From Spinellus fusiger (lineage: Eukaryota > Mucoromycota > Mucoromycetes > Mucorales > Phycomycetaceae), in contig JALLLS010000030.1 of assembly GCA_025094145.1 (NCBI GenBank), positions 1-64,000 on the forward strand: 64,000 bases of DNA, in the 5' to 3' direction. Under the pieces are notes generated by a model. The model worked only from the letters and a program-made list of their open reading frames with translations, was not told the origin of the DNA and made no database searches. The position numbers were made by a program, and so were the translations under genes. Positions 35,637 through 47,525 of the stretch are shown here, in pieces (within the stretch, counting starts at the first letter, position 1; each line of letters opens with the position of its first letter).

Positions 35637-36367
35637 AGCTTTTTTTTTTCTGTTTTATCATATTCTCCAAGAGTGTGAGTTTCTTAATATATCTGATATA
35701 TTGTTTTGGTTTAATAATATTTATAAAGAAAAAGAGTTTTATGCAAAAAAAAACTTTTTTTTAATAAAATTTAGGCAAGTATTAAATTCAATTGGGTGTG
35801 GATGTATAAAAAGAAAGAAAACCATCAGTGATGCGGGATTGGAAAAATTGATTAAAGGTCAGAAAAACTTGGCGTATAGCATAAAGAGATCTTATGGAGA
35901 TCAAAAACTTTGTGTTATATTTAGCAAACTTATAGAGTAATAGTTCTAAGAAAAATCTAAGAATATTGTATCATAATAATTTTCAAAAATAACATTTATT
36001 CAACACAAGATAGAAATGAATAATCAGAGCATGTATACAAAAGACTACATCATGTCTTTGTTTTCATGAGTAAGAGTAGCACTTAGAGAGCAGGCACGTT
36101 TGAAGGCGGTGGGATATCAATAAGTAATGCTATAAAAGATAATGACCCAATATACGGACTATAGATATATCGCAAAAGGCTTCCATGTGTCTTTTAGTGT
36201 AACTTTTCAAAAGAAAGAAAGAGAGAGAGAGAAAGAGAAGACTAATCCAAAGTCTTTGTATTAGCATGATTTATTGAGTTAAAGATCACCAGCATAAGTA
36301 TTGATCTCAAATAATAATTTCAGTTTTATCATAAAGAGTGCACTGACAAATATATGGAACGACGTTA

Positions 36368-36729
36368 TTTATCCAAAAATAAGCAGTCATAATTATTTTA
36401 CGCTGTAAAATAAATCTCCAAAAAGCCCAAAAATATATAAAATTTAGACAAAAAGACTTAGAAAATAATTTTTTTAAAATAGAATTATATTGAATAATTG
36501 AAACAACAATAAATAAAAAATAAAGTGATCCTACAAAAGTAATAGAATTTTTTCCAATGTAGATTTTCTTTTTTAGATTCATTTTCTATCTTAATAGTGC
36601 TATAGCTTCATGAGTTCATTAGATAAAGACATAAAAGTCTCAGTAGATAACAGAAGTTATATATTCTTGGGCTTTTTGGAGATTTATGTTACAGCGTAAA
36701 ATAATTATGACTGCTTATTTTTGGATAAA
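36368..36729. mobile_element. Foldback/MITE-like element with TTA duplications
   Basis: Terminal inverted repeats of about 70 bp lie at 36368-36437 and 36660-36729, identical at all but two positions. They begin TTTATCCAAAAATAAGCAG. Each end is flanked by TTA (36365-36367 and 36730-36732), as expected for a 3 bp target duplication of PIF/Harbinger-type elements. The central 222 bp are AT-rich and encode nothing recognisable, so it is non-autonomous. The assignment to PIF/Harbinger rests on the TTA only. Confidence 0.75.
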
Positions 36730-37338
36730 TTAGTATTTCGAAATATATGCTGTGTTGAAAATTAAAAGAAAAATTATATATCTCCTGAGTATATCCTATT
36801 CTTCTCTGTATGACATCTAGCTTACCTTGTTTGGCTCTTGGTGCTACTTCTTATGGTAGAAATCTTTCCCAATTTCACTCATTTATCTTATCCCATATAT
36901 TCTTTCCCCCATGCCCACTCGATTGACTTCACAGTCCCTTCAAAAACCATGTACACTGTGCTTTATACGCGTTAAAGTAGGAGTTTATAAACATTTCGTC
37001 AAAGCGTTAAAATAAAAATTTCGGTGCCAACTACGGCATTATACAATTATATCCTATTCTGTACTTTCTAATTAACTCTTTATTTTCTTCTGATCTAATG
37101 CTCTCTCAAAAGTGACAATTTACATTTCTAAAGCTAACTTGTGTTATTTTCTGAAAAAAATATGGGCTATAGTGTAAAAGATTGATGTTATCTATCTGCA
37201 TGAGTTGTAAAAAATCATAATAACATTTATACATTGAAAATAAGCATGAAGTGGTACATGTGATCACCACATTATTTTAATAACATCAAACTCTTCCATA
37301 AAAGTAAATCTTATTAGATTTTTTTAAAATGATTTTGT

Positions 37339-37640
37339 ATGTTTGGGCAACGGGGTTTGTTCTTAAGACACGCAGGACCTCGGGGAAAGGCTAGCTGCTA
37401 TTGTATCTGCAGGAGTTGGGCTAGCTCTTGTGTGGTGTGTCGGGGGAACTCGGCTCTTATGGCTGTGGGAACTATGGTTGTAGTAGTCTGGAGGGGACAC
37501 TCTGGAAATGGGTCTGTAGAGACACGAGAGAACAGATAACGATAATATTCCTACCAACGGACCAACGAAAGGGACAAACAAAGAGAACAAAACAGGAACA
37601 GAGCAAGAACCAGCAACTAAACTTGACCTTGGGTCTAAAC
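37339..37640 (+). other. GC-richer island in the AT-rich tract
   Basis: About 300 bp of roughly half-GC sequence (for example gggcaacggggtttgttc and gtgtcgggggaactcggctc) stands out from its surroundings of roughly one-quarter GC. It then grades into CT-rich sequence at 37640-37890. Open frames in it (37339-37539 plus; 37363-37590 minus) have no recognisable content. It may be a piece of a retrotransposon leader/LTR or a former gene; I cannot decide. Confidence 0.4.
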
Positions 37641-40600
37641 TACCCTACTTTAAGAATCCAAGTATATGATGAACTTCTCTCTTTTTATTTCAATTGTAGA
37701 CTTTGCTATTTTATATTCTTTTCATCTGAAACCCTTCTTCCTTCTAGCTATTTTAGCAACAACACTCTTTTCCTCCTTCGTCACAGCCATTCATGCGAAT
37801 AGGTGGAGAGACGTCACCTATTCTACAATTTGTACATCTGATTCTTTTTTTTTGTCTCTCAACCCTCAACCAACCATCCCCACTACTTTTTAAACATTAA
37901 ATTTTCATGTTTATGTATATCATAAAATTAATTAAAAAAACTTTACTTTTTCTATGAAAATCCAATATATACTTAGCTCTTGAGCCAAAGCTTTAGTAAA
38001 ATCTACTATGATTAGAACTTTATCTTTACTACAAACAGTAGGATTATATAAAGTTTTTCATTAATTTCATATTATATGCAAACCTGAAAATTTAGTGTAA
38101 AAAAAGTTAAGTGCACAAAAAAAGGCTTTGACTCGAAAATGTATCAGATACTCAAAATATTTGAGAAGGTATAAATAATTCCAAATAATTACTATGGTAT
38201 TAATTGTTTAAATAAAACTGTCAATCCTAGGCTTTGATGAGTTCAAGTACTCGATCATCGTCAGCAAGTCAGTTAATATTTATTCGATCCTATTATGTCA
38301 TGTAATGTGAAAGATATCAAAATATTGTTGAAGGATAGACTATATAAATTCTTACTCTTTTACTTTGCATAAAAGTATTTTTACCTATCCACAGAAAAAT
38401 AGACCTTTTGGTATTCTCAACAAAAAAGGGTAGGGTCTATTTAAAAATGAAATAATATTTATCATATCTACAACCTCAAAGTTCAAACTAAAAAGAGGAG
38501 AACGGCATAGATTCTGCTGTTTTGAACTTATTGACTGAACTCATAACTACTGCCATCCTGTGAAATCGGCGCTCTACAACAATTTACTCATATAAAAGGT
38601 ATACTATTAAAGAATGTCCAAACTAGACTACTGCTATATCAAAAATCAAACCATGGTTTATATATTGACCAAACTGTTCATTTTTAACACTTCAATGTGA
38701 ATGCTAATGTTATATATACCTTTATAAAAATGGGTATAGAAAGATTCCTTTTGTTGAATTTTTTTTATTGATACTATACAAATAAAAAAAATCATGCGAT
38801 ATTAAATTATTAACACTTCCTTCTTGACTTATTAATAAAACTAAGTCAAAGACACAGTTATGAACTATAAATATGGAATGGTTCACTAAAAGGTCAGAAA
38901 AATACAATCATTTAGAATTCCGGGCAGCTTTCATTTTCACAACCATTTTTCATAGTTTTTTTTTTGCTTTATTATTTCTTAACAACATTAACAGTATTTA
39001 TTCTGAATAGAAAAATATACACGTTTAATTTATATGCATAAATATAAATAAGTAATAGGTTGAGACAATGTAAAATCAAGTTATAAATATAAAAACTGTG
39101 CATTTTTGGAAACCGAAAAGTCATCTTATTTTTTTTTCCTTTTAGATGGTGTCCACTCCTAGAATGACATCAATTAAAGGCCATAAAAACTGTATTTAAA
39201 TAGAATCACTAACGAAATATAATTGGATAGTAAAAGGTAATTCTGCTGTCAATATCTACATCATTTTTTCATTGGAGGTCTGAAGCAAATACGTTTCATT
39301 GTTCTTGTTGCTCTCATAAAAACACATGTTGATACAGCAGAAGACACAGTTAAGTAAGGGAAAGTAAACAATATTCTTGAATTGTAGTTAAGCATATGAG
39401 TAGAAGAATGATAAAATACAATCATTCACTGGGCGTTTAGTATTTATCTATAATTTGATAAAGTTTGATGAAACATAAGGTTTAGGAATTTAAAGAAAAG
39501 TAAAACATGGCCATATGATCAAAATGGAAAAAAAGATTAACTTTTATTTATGCCATCATCTATCTACTAAGAAATACCAACACCATATTTATACTATAAT
39601 AAAAAAATATAGATTATGAGTGCATCAGTATTGTAGCCCAATCACAAAAACCACCTTGTACAGAACGATAGGCTTGTATAACTAATTATATCAAGAGATT
39701 TTTGTTGATTGTCTAAAATAATATAAAATAATATTCTATCTGAGTTGAACCCAATATAGAATAGTATGGTCCTAATACAGATATACGTTTTAATATCACA
39801 CCCTACAGTTTTACAAGTTAAGACCACGATGTTCAAATTAATACACAAATAAGAAAAATATGTAGTGTCATTGTTTTGTGCACAGTTTTTAGACTGCATA
39901 TTTTCCTGGTGATCTGATGACTTTCTCTATTTGCAATTTTGACTTACAACACCTACACATTATGTATCTGTGTTTTTCAACTTGCCTAAAAAGTTGGAGC
40001 TAATATATTTAGCTTATTGGTTGAAAAAACAACAGTAGAAATAAAGCAAAATACATACTCGTATAATTTCAAGATACTGTTCAGTGATTACAAAAGAATA
40101 CATAAATCATATTTTTAGCCAATAAAGGACAATAATGAAAGTATTTAATGGCGCTTTTCTCGTGAATTGTATATTTTTATATTGTCTTACAATGAAATAT
40201 ATATTTCAAAAGTACTTCATCCGTTTACTTAACATTCAGTTCATTGATCTCACATTTATAAATTAATAATAAATATAGTACCGTAAAGCTTATACTTTAT
40301 TTACCAACTAAAAATAATTAATATTTGCAAATTTATCACTTATGACATTACTTTTTTTTTTCATTCACTAAAATCATCTCTTGGAAATACATAAGAGTTA
40401 CATTTTCCCGTATTTAGATATAAATAATGCATATAATATGATTAGAGTAGAATCAGAGGATATGTTGAATTTAAAATGTTGACAGTACCAACATAGAAAT
40501 ACATATCCTTGTGTGGCACTACTCCTGGCCATTCTCAGAGATAAGCTTAGCCGCCCATATGGATCAGTGGCATATTATAATTGCTTGTACAGATTCAAGA

Positions 40601-42150
40601 TATATACACTAAATATGCTATGTACTAATCTGACATTATAGTCCCCCCCCTTTCTTTCTTTCTTTTTTACATATATTGTAACCTTCACAGTCGAATCTAT
40701 ATCGATTAAAACGGTAGGGTCATTAATAGAAAAAAACGTCATATTTGTCTTGATGTAGATTGTTTATAAACTGTTAGCAAAACGAACCTTAATCTGATTA
40801 CAAGTTACACTTCTATACCATGTCGCTGTCACAACAAAAAACCCTTTCAACACTAACAGCTTATTTAACAAATTGAAGCATTACAGTAAGGGAATGTCTG
40901 CTATCTTATTTTGACTTCATTAATATATCACATTTCAATCTAATAATTTATAAGCTTACTATGAAAAGATTTATATTCTCATTTTAATCAACCTTAACTA
41001 CCTTTATTGATCAGAGTAAAGTTATTTAGAGTTTTGGAACCATCATTCCAGACTAATGAACTGACTCAGGCATTAATAAAGATATATACTTTCTACCAGT
41101 TTCAAATTATCTGATATTAAAATATTCAAGAACACCGCCTAGAGATAAGTTAAAGAGTAAACCTATATTGCCATAACTTCCGAACTCCCCACCCCCCTTT
41201 CTTATCCTTCTCCCCCATCTCTGTAAGAATATAAATATTTTTAATCATATTTTTATTTTTTACATTGCTATTGTTTTTTCTCTATGATCTTACCTCTTTA
41301 AATCGATAAAAATAACTAATGTCTGTGAAGGGCTTATGATAGATCGTTTGTTTATATCACAGCGTGTGTTGTTGCTAGTGTTTTGATTTGATTGAAGATT
41401 GCCTATGCTGGGGTCAGTCTTCCCTATTACCTATCTGCTCAACATGTTTTCCTATTTTACACAAGAGACTGTTTCCTGGATTCTATTATTTGTAGAACGG
41501 TGTTCTATAGGACAAATTTCTACATAAATTTCATACATACATACATTCATAAATACATAAATACATACATTCATATGTATAAATATAAATATATAAATAT
41601 AAATATATATTGAACTATAAGATAGCCAATAATTCCTATAGGTGGGATTTATCATAAATGAAGATATTTCAGGTTGATAAAATAAAGCAATAATATGATG
41701 ATATTACCAGGATTTAATCCTAGTATATTACATATCCATCTTAATAGATAATGGTGAGCATACTTCACCCTCCGTCTTACCTTGACATTATTTTACGTAC
41801 AGAACAGCGGAATCGGCGTTCAACAAGCCTAAACATTAGTTATTGGCTACTGCTAGTGTCTACACTAAAATTCAGTAGCGGATAAATAACTAATTTTACT
41901 GAGATATCTATTTGTGAGAGTCAGCCAATCGAGTACGATCCTATTCTATAAATGCAGTAAATCGGATAGAATAAATGCCTATACGCCCAGTAAGGTGATT
42001 GTTTTAGCCGCAAGTAGAGTCAACTCTACCTTTTCTATATTTTCTATTTCACACTTTCTACACCACACTTTTTACACTCTTTATAAGCCCAAAGACCTAC
42101 TCATTTATTTGCTTAAAATTATTGCCACTATTACTGCCATTGCTTATCGT

Positions 42151-43092
42151 ATGTCTCCAAGTCTCAAGGGAGTACATAAAGACAATACTCCTACTTGCGA
42201 CACTTTGGACACTTTGTTTTCGAAAAATGTCTATTACTTGCCTCCTACTTCTGGGGCCAACCTTCATTCACATATGACAAACCCTGAAAAGAAATATCGA
42301 TCCCAAGAACAAAAGGGCCAGTTACAACACCACATAATCTCGGACTCATTCATCCCCATGACACCTAGTCATGCCAAACTTCCTCGAAAAAGAAGACGAC
42401 CTCCCTTCTCTTACTCTTCACTTATTGCTCAGGCGATTCTTCAGTCCAAAGAAGAAAGAATGGCACTAAGAGACATCTACAAGTGGATAATAGAAAAATA
42501 CCCTTCACTGTATAACGCACAGGACACAGGCTGGCAGGTAACTTATTAGCTCGAGAATTAAGCTAATATTTAGAATACTATTCGACATAATTTATCTCTG
42601 AATAAATGTTTTCGCAAGATTCCAAAAGCTGAGACAGAGAGTGTGGGTCAAGGCAAAGGAGGTTACTGGACTATTGACCCTAATTATATGGAGAAGTTCA
42701 AAAACGGTGCCTTTGCTAGAGGAAGCGCGTCGAGTATGCGAAAGAAATTATCACAGGAGAGCACGGAAGCCTCAGCACTAGGGACGTTGAAGAAGTCCAT
42801 ATTTATAACAAAGATACCCGAAGGCAACGATGCAGGTTCATTGCCGGCCTTTGTGGGTTCTTCTAGTGTCTTTACGAAGTCTTCTCTTTACACACGACTG
42901 CCTAGTGTAGACATATGCTCGCCCCAGATAGACCTAAAGCCACCATATGCTAGTCAACAGGTATCTTATTTAAGTGCCTTGGAGCCCAATCCTTTTAATG
43001 AGACCCCCATCCATGCCGATTTACATACACCACCTACGACCAGTCTATCTCCTGTGCCTCATATTATGCAGATTCACAACCTGCTTAATTAG
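42151..43092 (+). CDS. Forkhead-box transcription factor
   Basis: This is a DNA-binding regulator with one forkhead (winged-helix) domain. After a basic stretch (KLPRKRRRP) comes [20 protein letters not shown], then [20 protein letters not shown]. Helix 3 is restored across a 36-nt intron (42538-42573) as [20 protein letters not shown], followed by [12 protein letters not shown] in wing 2. These are canonical FOX residues, including the NTIRHNLS recognition helix. The C-terminal half is Ser/Pro-rich with no other domain. The start at 42151 (MSPSLKG) is chosen because the upstream in-frame part is AT-rich and low-complexity. Its targets cannot be told. It sits at the edge of the AT-rich tract. 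Confidence 0.92.
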
Positions 43093-43379
43093 CTGTCTAT
43101 TTATTAGTTGACTCATTGCATGTATCAAACCATCATTCTTCTATTTCTATATATCACTTTCTTATTTTCTCTCTTTACTGTATAAACTTATTTACATTGA
43201 CTTATAAATTAATATGTCCAGTAAAAAGTAAATAATAATAATAATAGGCTGACTTACTGCTCTATTGGACTGTCATTCATATTTATTAATGTTATTTGTG
43301 TTATGAGTTGTGGCCTGTCTATCGATGGGGTTTGGCCTGACCTGTGTTTCTTTGTTTATAGTGAATAAACACAAACACT

Positions 43380-44504
43380 ATGAAGCGTATTCACGAGACT
43401 CTGATTGCCTTTGAAGACTACAGATTACCTTCATTAGGTCATGCCATCTCTGGTGCAGTGGGTTCTGCCATTGCTAATCTATGTGTGTACCCCTTGGACA
43501 TGTAAGAGATCTGCTCATGCCTAATCTGCTCATACATTGTTTTATGATACCAGTGCCACGACTCGACTTCAGCTAGAATCCCAACAAAAAGACACTCCCA
43601 GTAAAACAGAACTCATCGATACTATTGTTACACTCTATCAGAGAGAAGGGGGGTTTCAGGGTCTTTATGCTGGTCTTGGTGCCAATACGCTTGCATCTGT
43701 TCTCTCCAGTTTTACCTATTTTTATTGTTATACTGCACTTCGAAATATACAGGAAAAGCTTAATAAAAGAGCAGGAAATACAGCACAACTCAACATAGCT
43801 CAAGAACTGTTCTTGGGGGCCGAAGCAGCTTTATTCTCTCGGCTTTTCACAACACCCATTTCCAACATCTCTACACGACTACAGACAGTGGGATATCAAA
43901 ACAGACAAGGATTCTTGGAGACAGTGAAAACACTTTATGCAGAGAGAGGTCTTTCTGGATTTTGGACAGGTAAAGAGAGCCACAAGAATAACCATCACTG
44001 ATCTAGGGACTGTAGGCTACCGTGCTTCCATGGTGCTTGTATCCAATCCTTCCATCACCTATTTTCTATTTGAAAAGATGAAGGATGCTTATGTGCGCCG
44101 TAGTGGAGAACCCCTTTCTTCTCTTAAGGTGTTCCTTTTATCGGCTATAGCCAAGGCTATTGCTACTGCTGCCACCTATCCTTTTATATTTGCACGCACA
44201 AAGATGGTGGCTGATATTAAAGGCAAAGGGAAAGAAGGGAAGAAACAAAGCATGATATCCATTTTTAAACAAGTCTTGGAGAGAGATGGTCTAAGGGGAA
44301 TTTACAAGGCAAGTGTCCTCTGTGCACTGATTCATTTATTATCTTATTCATTAGGGTGTGGAGGCTCAAATCATCAAAGGATTCTTCAACCAAGGGATTA
44401 TGTACATGATCAAAGACTATGTTGCTACCTATTTGACACTTGTATTCTACACTTCCCTTAAAATCAAGTTTAAAAGGCAACAGAGAATGGCCAACATTGT
44501 CTAA
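43380..44504 (+). CDS. Peroxisomal-type adenine nucleotide carrier (PMP47/SLC25A17-like)
   Basis: This mitochondrial-carrier-family protein has three repeats. The first repeat has ISGAVGSAIANLCVYPLDM and continues ATTRLQLESQ after a short intron (about 43503-43554). Later motifs are GFQGLYAGLGANTLASVLSS, FTTPISNISTRLQ, GLSGFWTG, and ATYPFIFARTKMVADI. The end GVEAQIIKGFFNQGIMYMIK is typical of the PMP47/PMP34 subgroup that exchanges ATP across the peroxisomal membrane. Introns include one of 37-38 nt near 43970-44008. The last one, 44309-44354, has a GC donor (AAG|GCAAGT) and a normal TAG acceptor. The subgroup call is from motif spacing and could be off within SLC25. Confidence 0.88.
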
Positions 44505-45131
44505 TCTACAATAATTCATAAACTACAGCGTGGCTCAGAGAAGGTTTATTCTTCTTGATACTACGCTCACAGGAAAAAAAAAGAAAAAAGAAAAAGAGAT
44601 AAATGAACACCATGGAAAGTAAAGAATGCTACCGTTTCCTTATTGTCTGTCCATGAATACACTCTTCTTTCTTTGCATAAAAACAGTGCCACCAAATGCA
44701 TTCTTTTGTGTTTGTCTGTTCTATAAAATACAACAGAACAAGTGAAACACTCTTCATGTGCTAATAGAGTTGATGTAGCCATAGTAACATACAAAGAGAT
44801 TAAGTAAATGACTTTATTCTCCTCCAACAAAATAGACAGAATCCCATGTATCATCTTGGCTTAGCTCAGCCTACAATTGAATGCTACAGCTAAGATAATA
44901 TTTATTATCCTATAAAAGAAAACTAGAGACTAAAAAAGGGAAGAAACACTCTGTCCTTCCATAAGCAACTTCTACTCCTATAACATCACACAAGAATGTT
45001 TACTTTGATCTTTATTACTATTCTGGCCTCCCGGCAAAATGAAAATAAATCAAAGGGTCTAAGTAAATCTTCTTTACTTGTGCAATCACGTGAGAACATT
45101 ACCTATTCTGTTTAAGAAATGGGGCTTATTA
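44505..45131. other. Intergenic region before element copy A
   Basis: About 630 bp. A minus-strand frame (44567-44854) of 95 codons has no recognisable content and ends in a Phe/Leu run from a GAAAAA-type tract, so I do not call it. It ends at the TA flanking the transposon. Confidence 0.5.
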
Positions 45132-47523
45132 CACACCTAAAGATATTTGGGATATAAAAGTAAATACACGGACAATAAAATAACATTATTACTCTAATTG
45201 GCTAATGTGTTTAAAAAAGGGTATTTTCGCTGTCTAAATGAACTATTTCAAACTCTGTCTGCCTATCCTAGCAATAGCTACACTATCTTCAAAGAGTATT
45301 GGTGCATCTTTGGAGGAAATAAAATATAGTATAGAAATGTAGTATGGTTCAAAAGAGACTTACGTGTATCTTAGTTTAGTGCAGGGATAACTACACCGGA
45401 TTCTTTTTTTTTTGATGTTTTGGTGGGTCAGATACTAGCTAGATGTTTGTCTGATTGTTGTTGATCAATAAGACTCAAAGGCTTCATTTTACGAAACGGG
45501 AGTAAACCATTGGCATTCTGGTTTTCCACAGCAGGAGTATCTTCATTTGAATAATTAGCTATGCAATACTGGGGTGACTCTGGCTCTTTCCTCGAGGTGT
45601 CTTGCAAACCTTTCACAATTGACTGTTGAAGATGTATGTCCTGATAGAGACAACTCGGCTGCTTTTACTGTATCAGGCTTCAAGTTCTCATGGAGCTTCG
45701 TGGACTTTCTTGACTTGCTTTCAACTGCACTTTGATTGCTAGTGTATCGATATGTTCTTTTGTTCTCTACAGTGCCATCTTCATGCATGCAATAAAGTAC
45801 ATCATGACGACCAGGGTCAATCAATACACACTTGCCGATACTAGCTGCTAAATCTTCTTCCAGACGAAATGGCTGTTTTGATTCTACTGCATTGTTCAAC
45901 AACATCCTTTACTGCAGCTGATACTTCCATCTCTGTGGTGCCTTTCTTCTTCATTTCATCCTTTACTGTCTTTGTTCGTTCATTCTTCTTCAAAAGTATG
46001 TTTAATAACATGCGTAGATTGTTTCCAAAGTGTAATGAGACACCATTGAGGTACGCTGTGTTTATTTTCCTTGCTTCCTGCATGGCTATTTGGTAGGCAT
46101 ACTTTAAACCGGCTGGCTCATATAAACTGTGTTGAAAGTAGATGTCTCGATGGCTGTTGATAAGTTCTCGGCTGGTTCTTGACTTTGAAGAATTTGCTTG
46201 TCTATTTGGCTTGCAACTCTGAAGAAGCGACAAAAAAACCACTGTAAAAATCAACATTGGCAAAATCCTCCAGAGCAAAGGCAGGGCTATTTTCCAATTC
46301 TTGAATGAATATATACTTTAGAAAAGCGAATGTATGCGTTACAAGAATATGGACAATAGATACAAGTGTCTTGAGTGGCAAAAGATAGTGTGGCTTCCAT
46401 CCAATACCAGTGGTTGAACCTTTCACTGCTATAATCTTTAGAGCAGGCTCCATGAAGAAAATAAAATAAAGACGAGTTGACCTTTTTTCTTTTTATATTA
46501 TTTCTGCTTTATAACTGGTTTCCACATGGCATTGATTCAATCTGTGATTTGAAAACCAAGAAGTTGTGCTAAAGCATAAAACTTGTATATCTATCAATGG
46601 AAACTGTGAATTCCATCGGTTTTCTATGCATAAATACAGTCCCATACAATAAATGAGTTGACAGAATTCTTTTTTATTTTATTTTGAAAAATAAAGGTAC
46701 ATCTATCAGTCTAAGATGTTCATAATAAAAGGTTCATGGAATAACACAGGATTTGGAAGAGTTGCTCTTTAACTGATTGTCTACATTTTTATTATAAAGA
46801 TATTGCTCAGTGCTTTGTAACAGAGTCTTTATTCTTAATCACCCTTGTCGCTTTATCATTGCCCACAACTGTAAAATAAAAATTCGTCAGACCAAACAAC
46901 CTTGTTTTTACATCATTCATATTTCTCAAATGAACTGTAATTGTTTAAATAGGGTTTCTACGACTAGACAAGATGATTGTCAGTTTTGAAGTAGATAAGC
47001 ATAATTGATCAAGGTAATGTGCCATTATTAACAAAGAGAAACAATAGAAGGAAGTAATAGACACCACCAAAGACTATTCTAGTGATAAAAAGGTAAGCAG
47101 TGCCTTCATCTGGGCTATGGCTTATTCTAATGTACAAGACACTCAGTGTATTGCTATTAGGCAAGTAAAGACTCCTTTCAAGTCAGTCTTAGGTGGTCTT
47201 CAAGGTCAATAATGTCTAGGGTATACTCCTGAGCATAGTTATCTATCTCCCAAGAATAAATCACAAGGCCTTTAGGGTATAGATTCTATTGCTATGAGGG
47301 AATGCACTTGGGCAGTAGCTATAGTCATACTATAGTATTATCTATACTATTACAATAAACAATTTTATTCATAAACACTATATTCTATTGATAATACAAT
47401 TTAATATTGAGGTATCCACAAACCTTTGATTTTAAACACAGTTCCATAGAAGGGCAAAGTTCGGGATGGACGTAAAAGGAAGGAGATATCACCGCCTAAA
47501 AGCCAGAAAAATCTTTGGGTGTG
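45132..47523 (-). mobile_element. Fanzor-like transposon, copy A (non-autonomous)
   Basis: This element of about 2.39 kb has ends CACACCTAAAGAT... (left) and ...ATCTTTGGGTGTG (right), which are imperfect terminal inverted repeats (CACACCYAAAGATWTTT). It is flanked by TA at 45130-45131 and 47524-47525, as in Tc1/mariner-type insertions. It is almost identical to copy B in reverse orientation, apart from about 70 bp at 45228-45297 that copy B replaces by 7 bp, plus a few changes just outside that. Its gene runs on the minus strand and is broken. The flanking DNA differs from that of copy B, so the two are separate insertions. Confidence 0.8.
45428..46453 (-). pseudogene. Broken RuvC/TnpB-like (Fanzor-type) gene, copy A
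   Basis: Four overlapping frames in three phases make up the remains. They are MEPALKIIAVKGSTTGIGWK (46453-46202), a Lys-rich helical part with RELINSHRDIYF and NGVSLHFGNNLRMLLN (46278-45841), a part with CVLIDPGRHDVLYCMHEDGT (45905-45555), and LLPFRKMKPLSLIDQQQSDK (45616-45428). The IDPG strand resembles the first RuvC motif of TnpB/Fanzor nucleases. The later catalytic Glu/Asp and the zinc ribbon are absent, and the link between the second and third frames looks deleted. Assignment to the Fanzor group is inferred from this motif and my general recall of Mucoromycota elements. Confidence 0.55.
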
Positions 47524-47525
47524 TA

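Larger units (their letters stand above)
34472..42150. other. 7.7 kb AT-rich gene desert
   Basis: Between the FUSC gene and the forkhead gene the composition drops sharply to AT-rich sequence, with no convincing gene. The only structure I can name is a Tc1 transposase relic (35020-35636), a TTA-flanked foldback element (36368-36729), and a GC-richer island (37339-37640). Random open frames at 35701-35940, 38722-38907 and 39642-39899 are low-complexity Asn/Lys/Ile/Phe translations. No tandem satellite is visible. Confidence 0.7.

Noticed and set aside
34472..42150. tRNA or rRNA genes in the AT-rich tract
   Set aside because: I looked for cloverleaf-like blocks and rRNA signatures and saw none; a covariance-model scan would be decisive.
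44567..44854. 95-codon minus-strand ORF
   Set aside because: It has no recognisable domain, ends in a poly-Phe/Leu run from an A-rich tract, and sits in a 3' flank.
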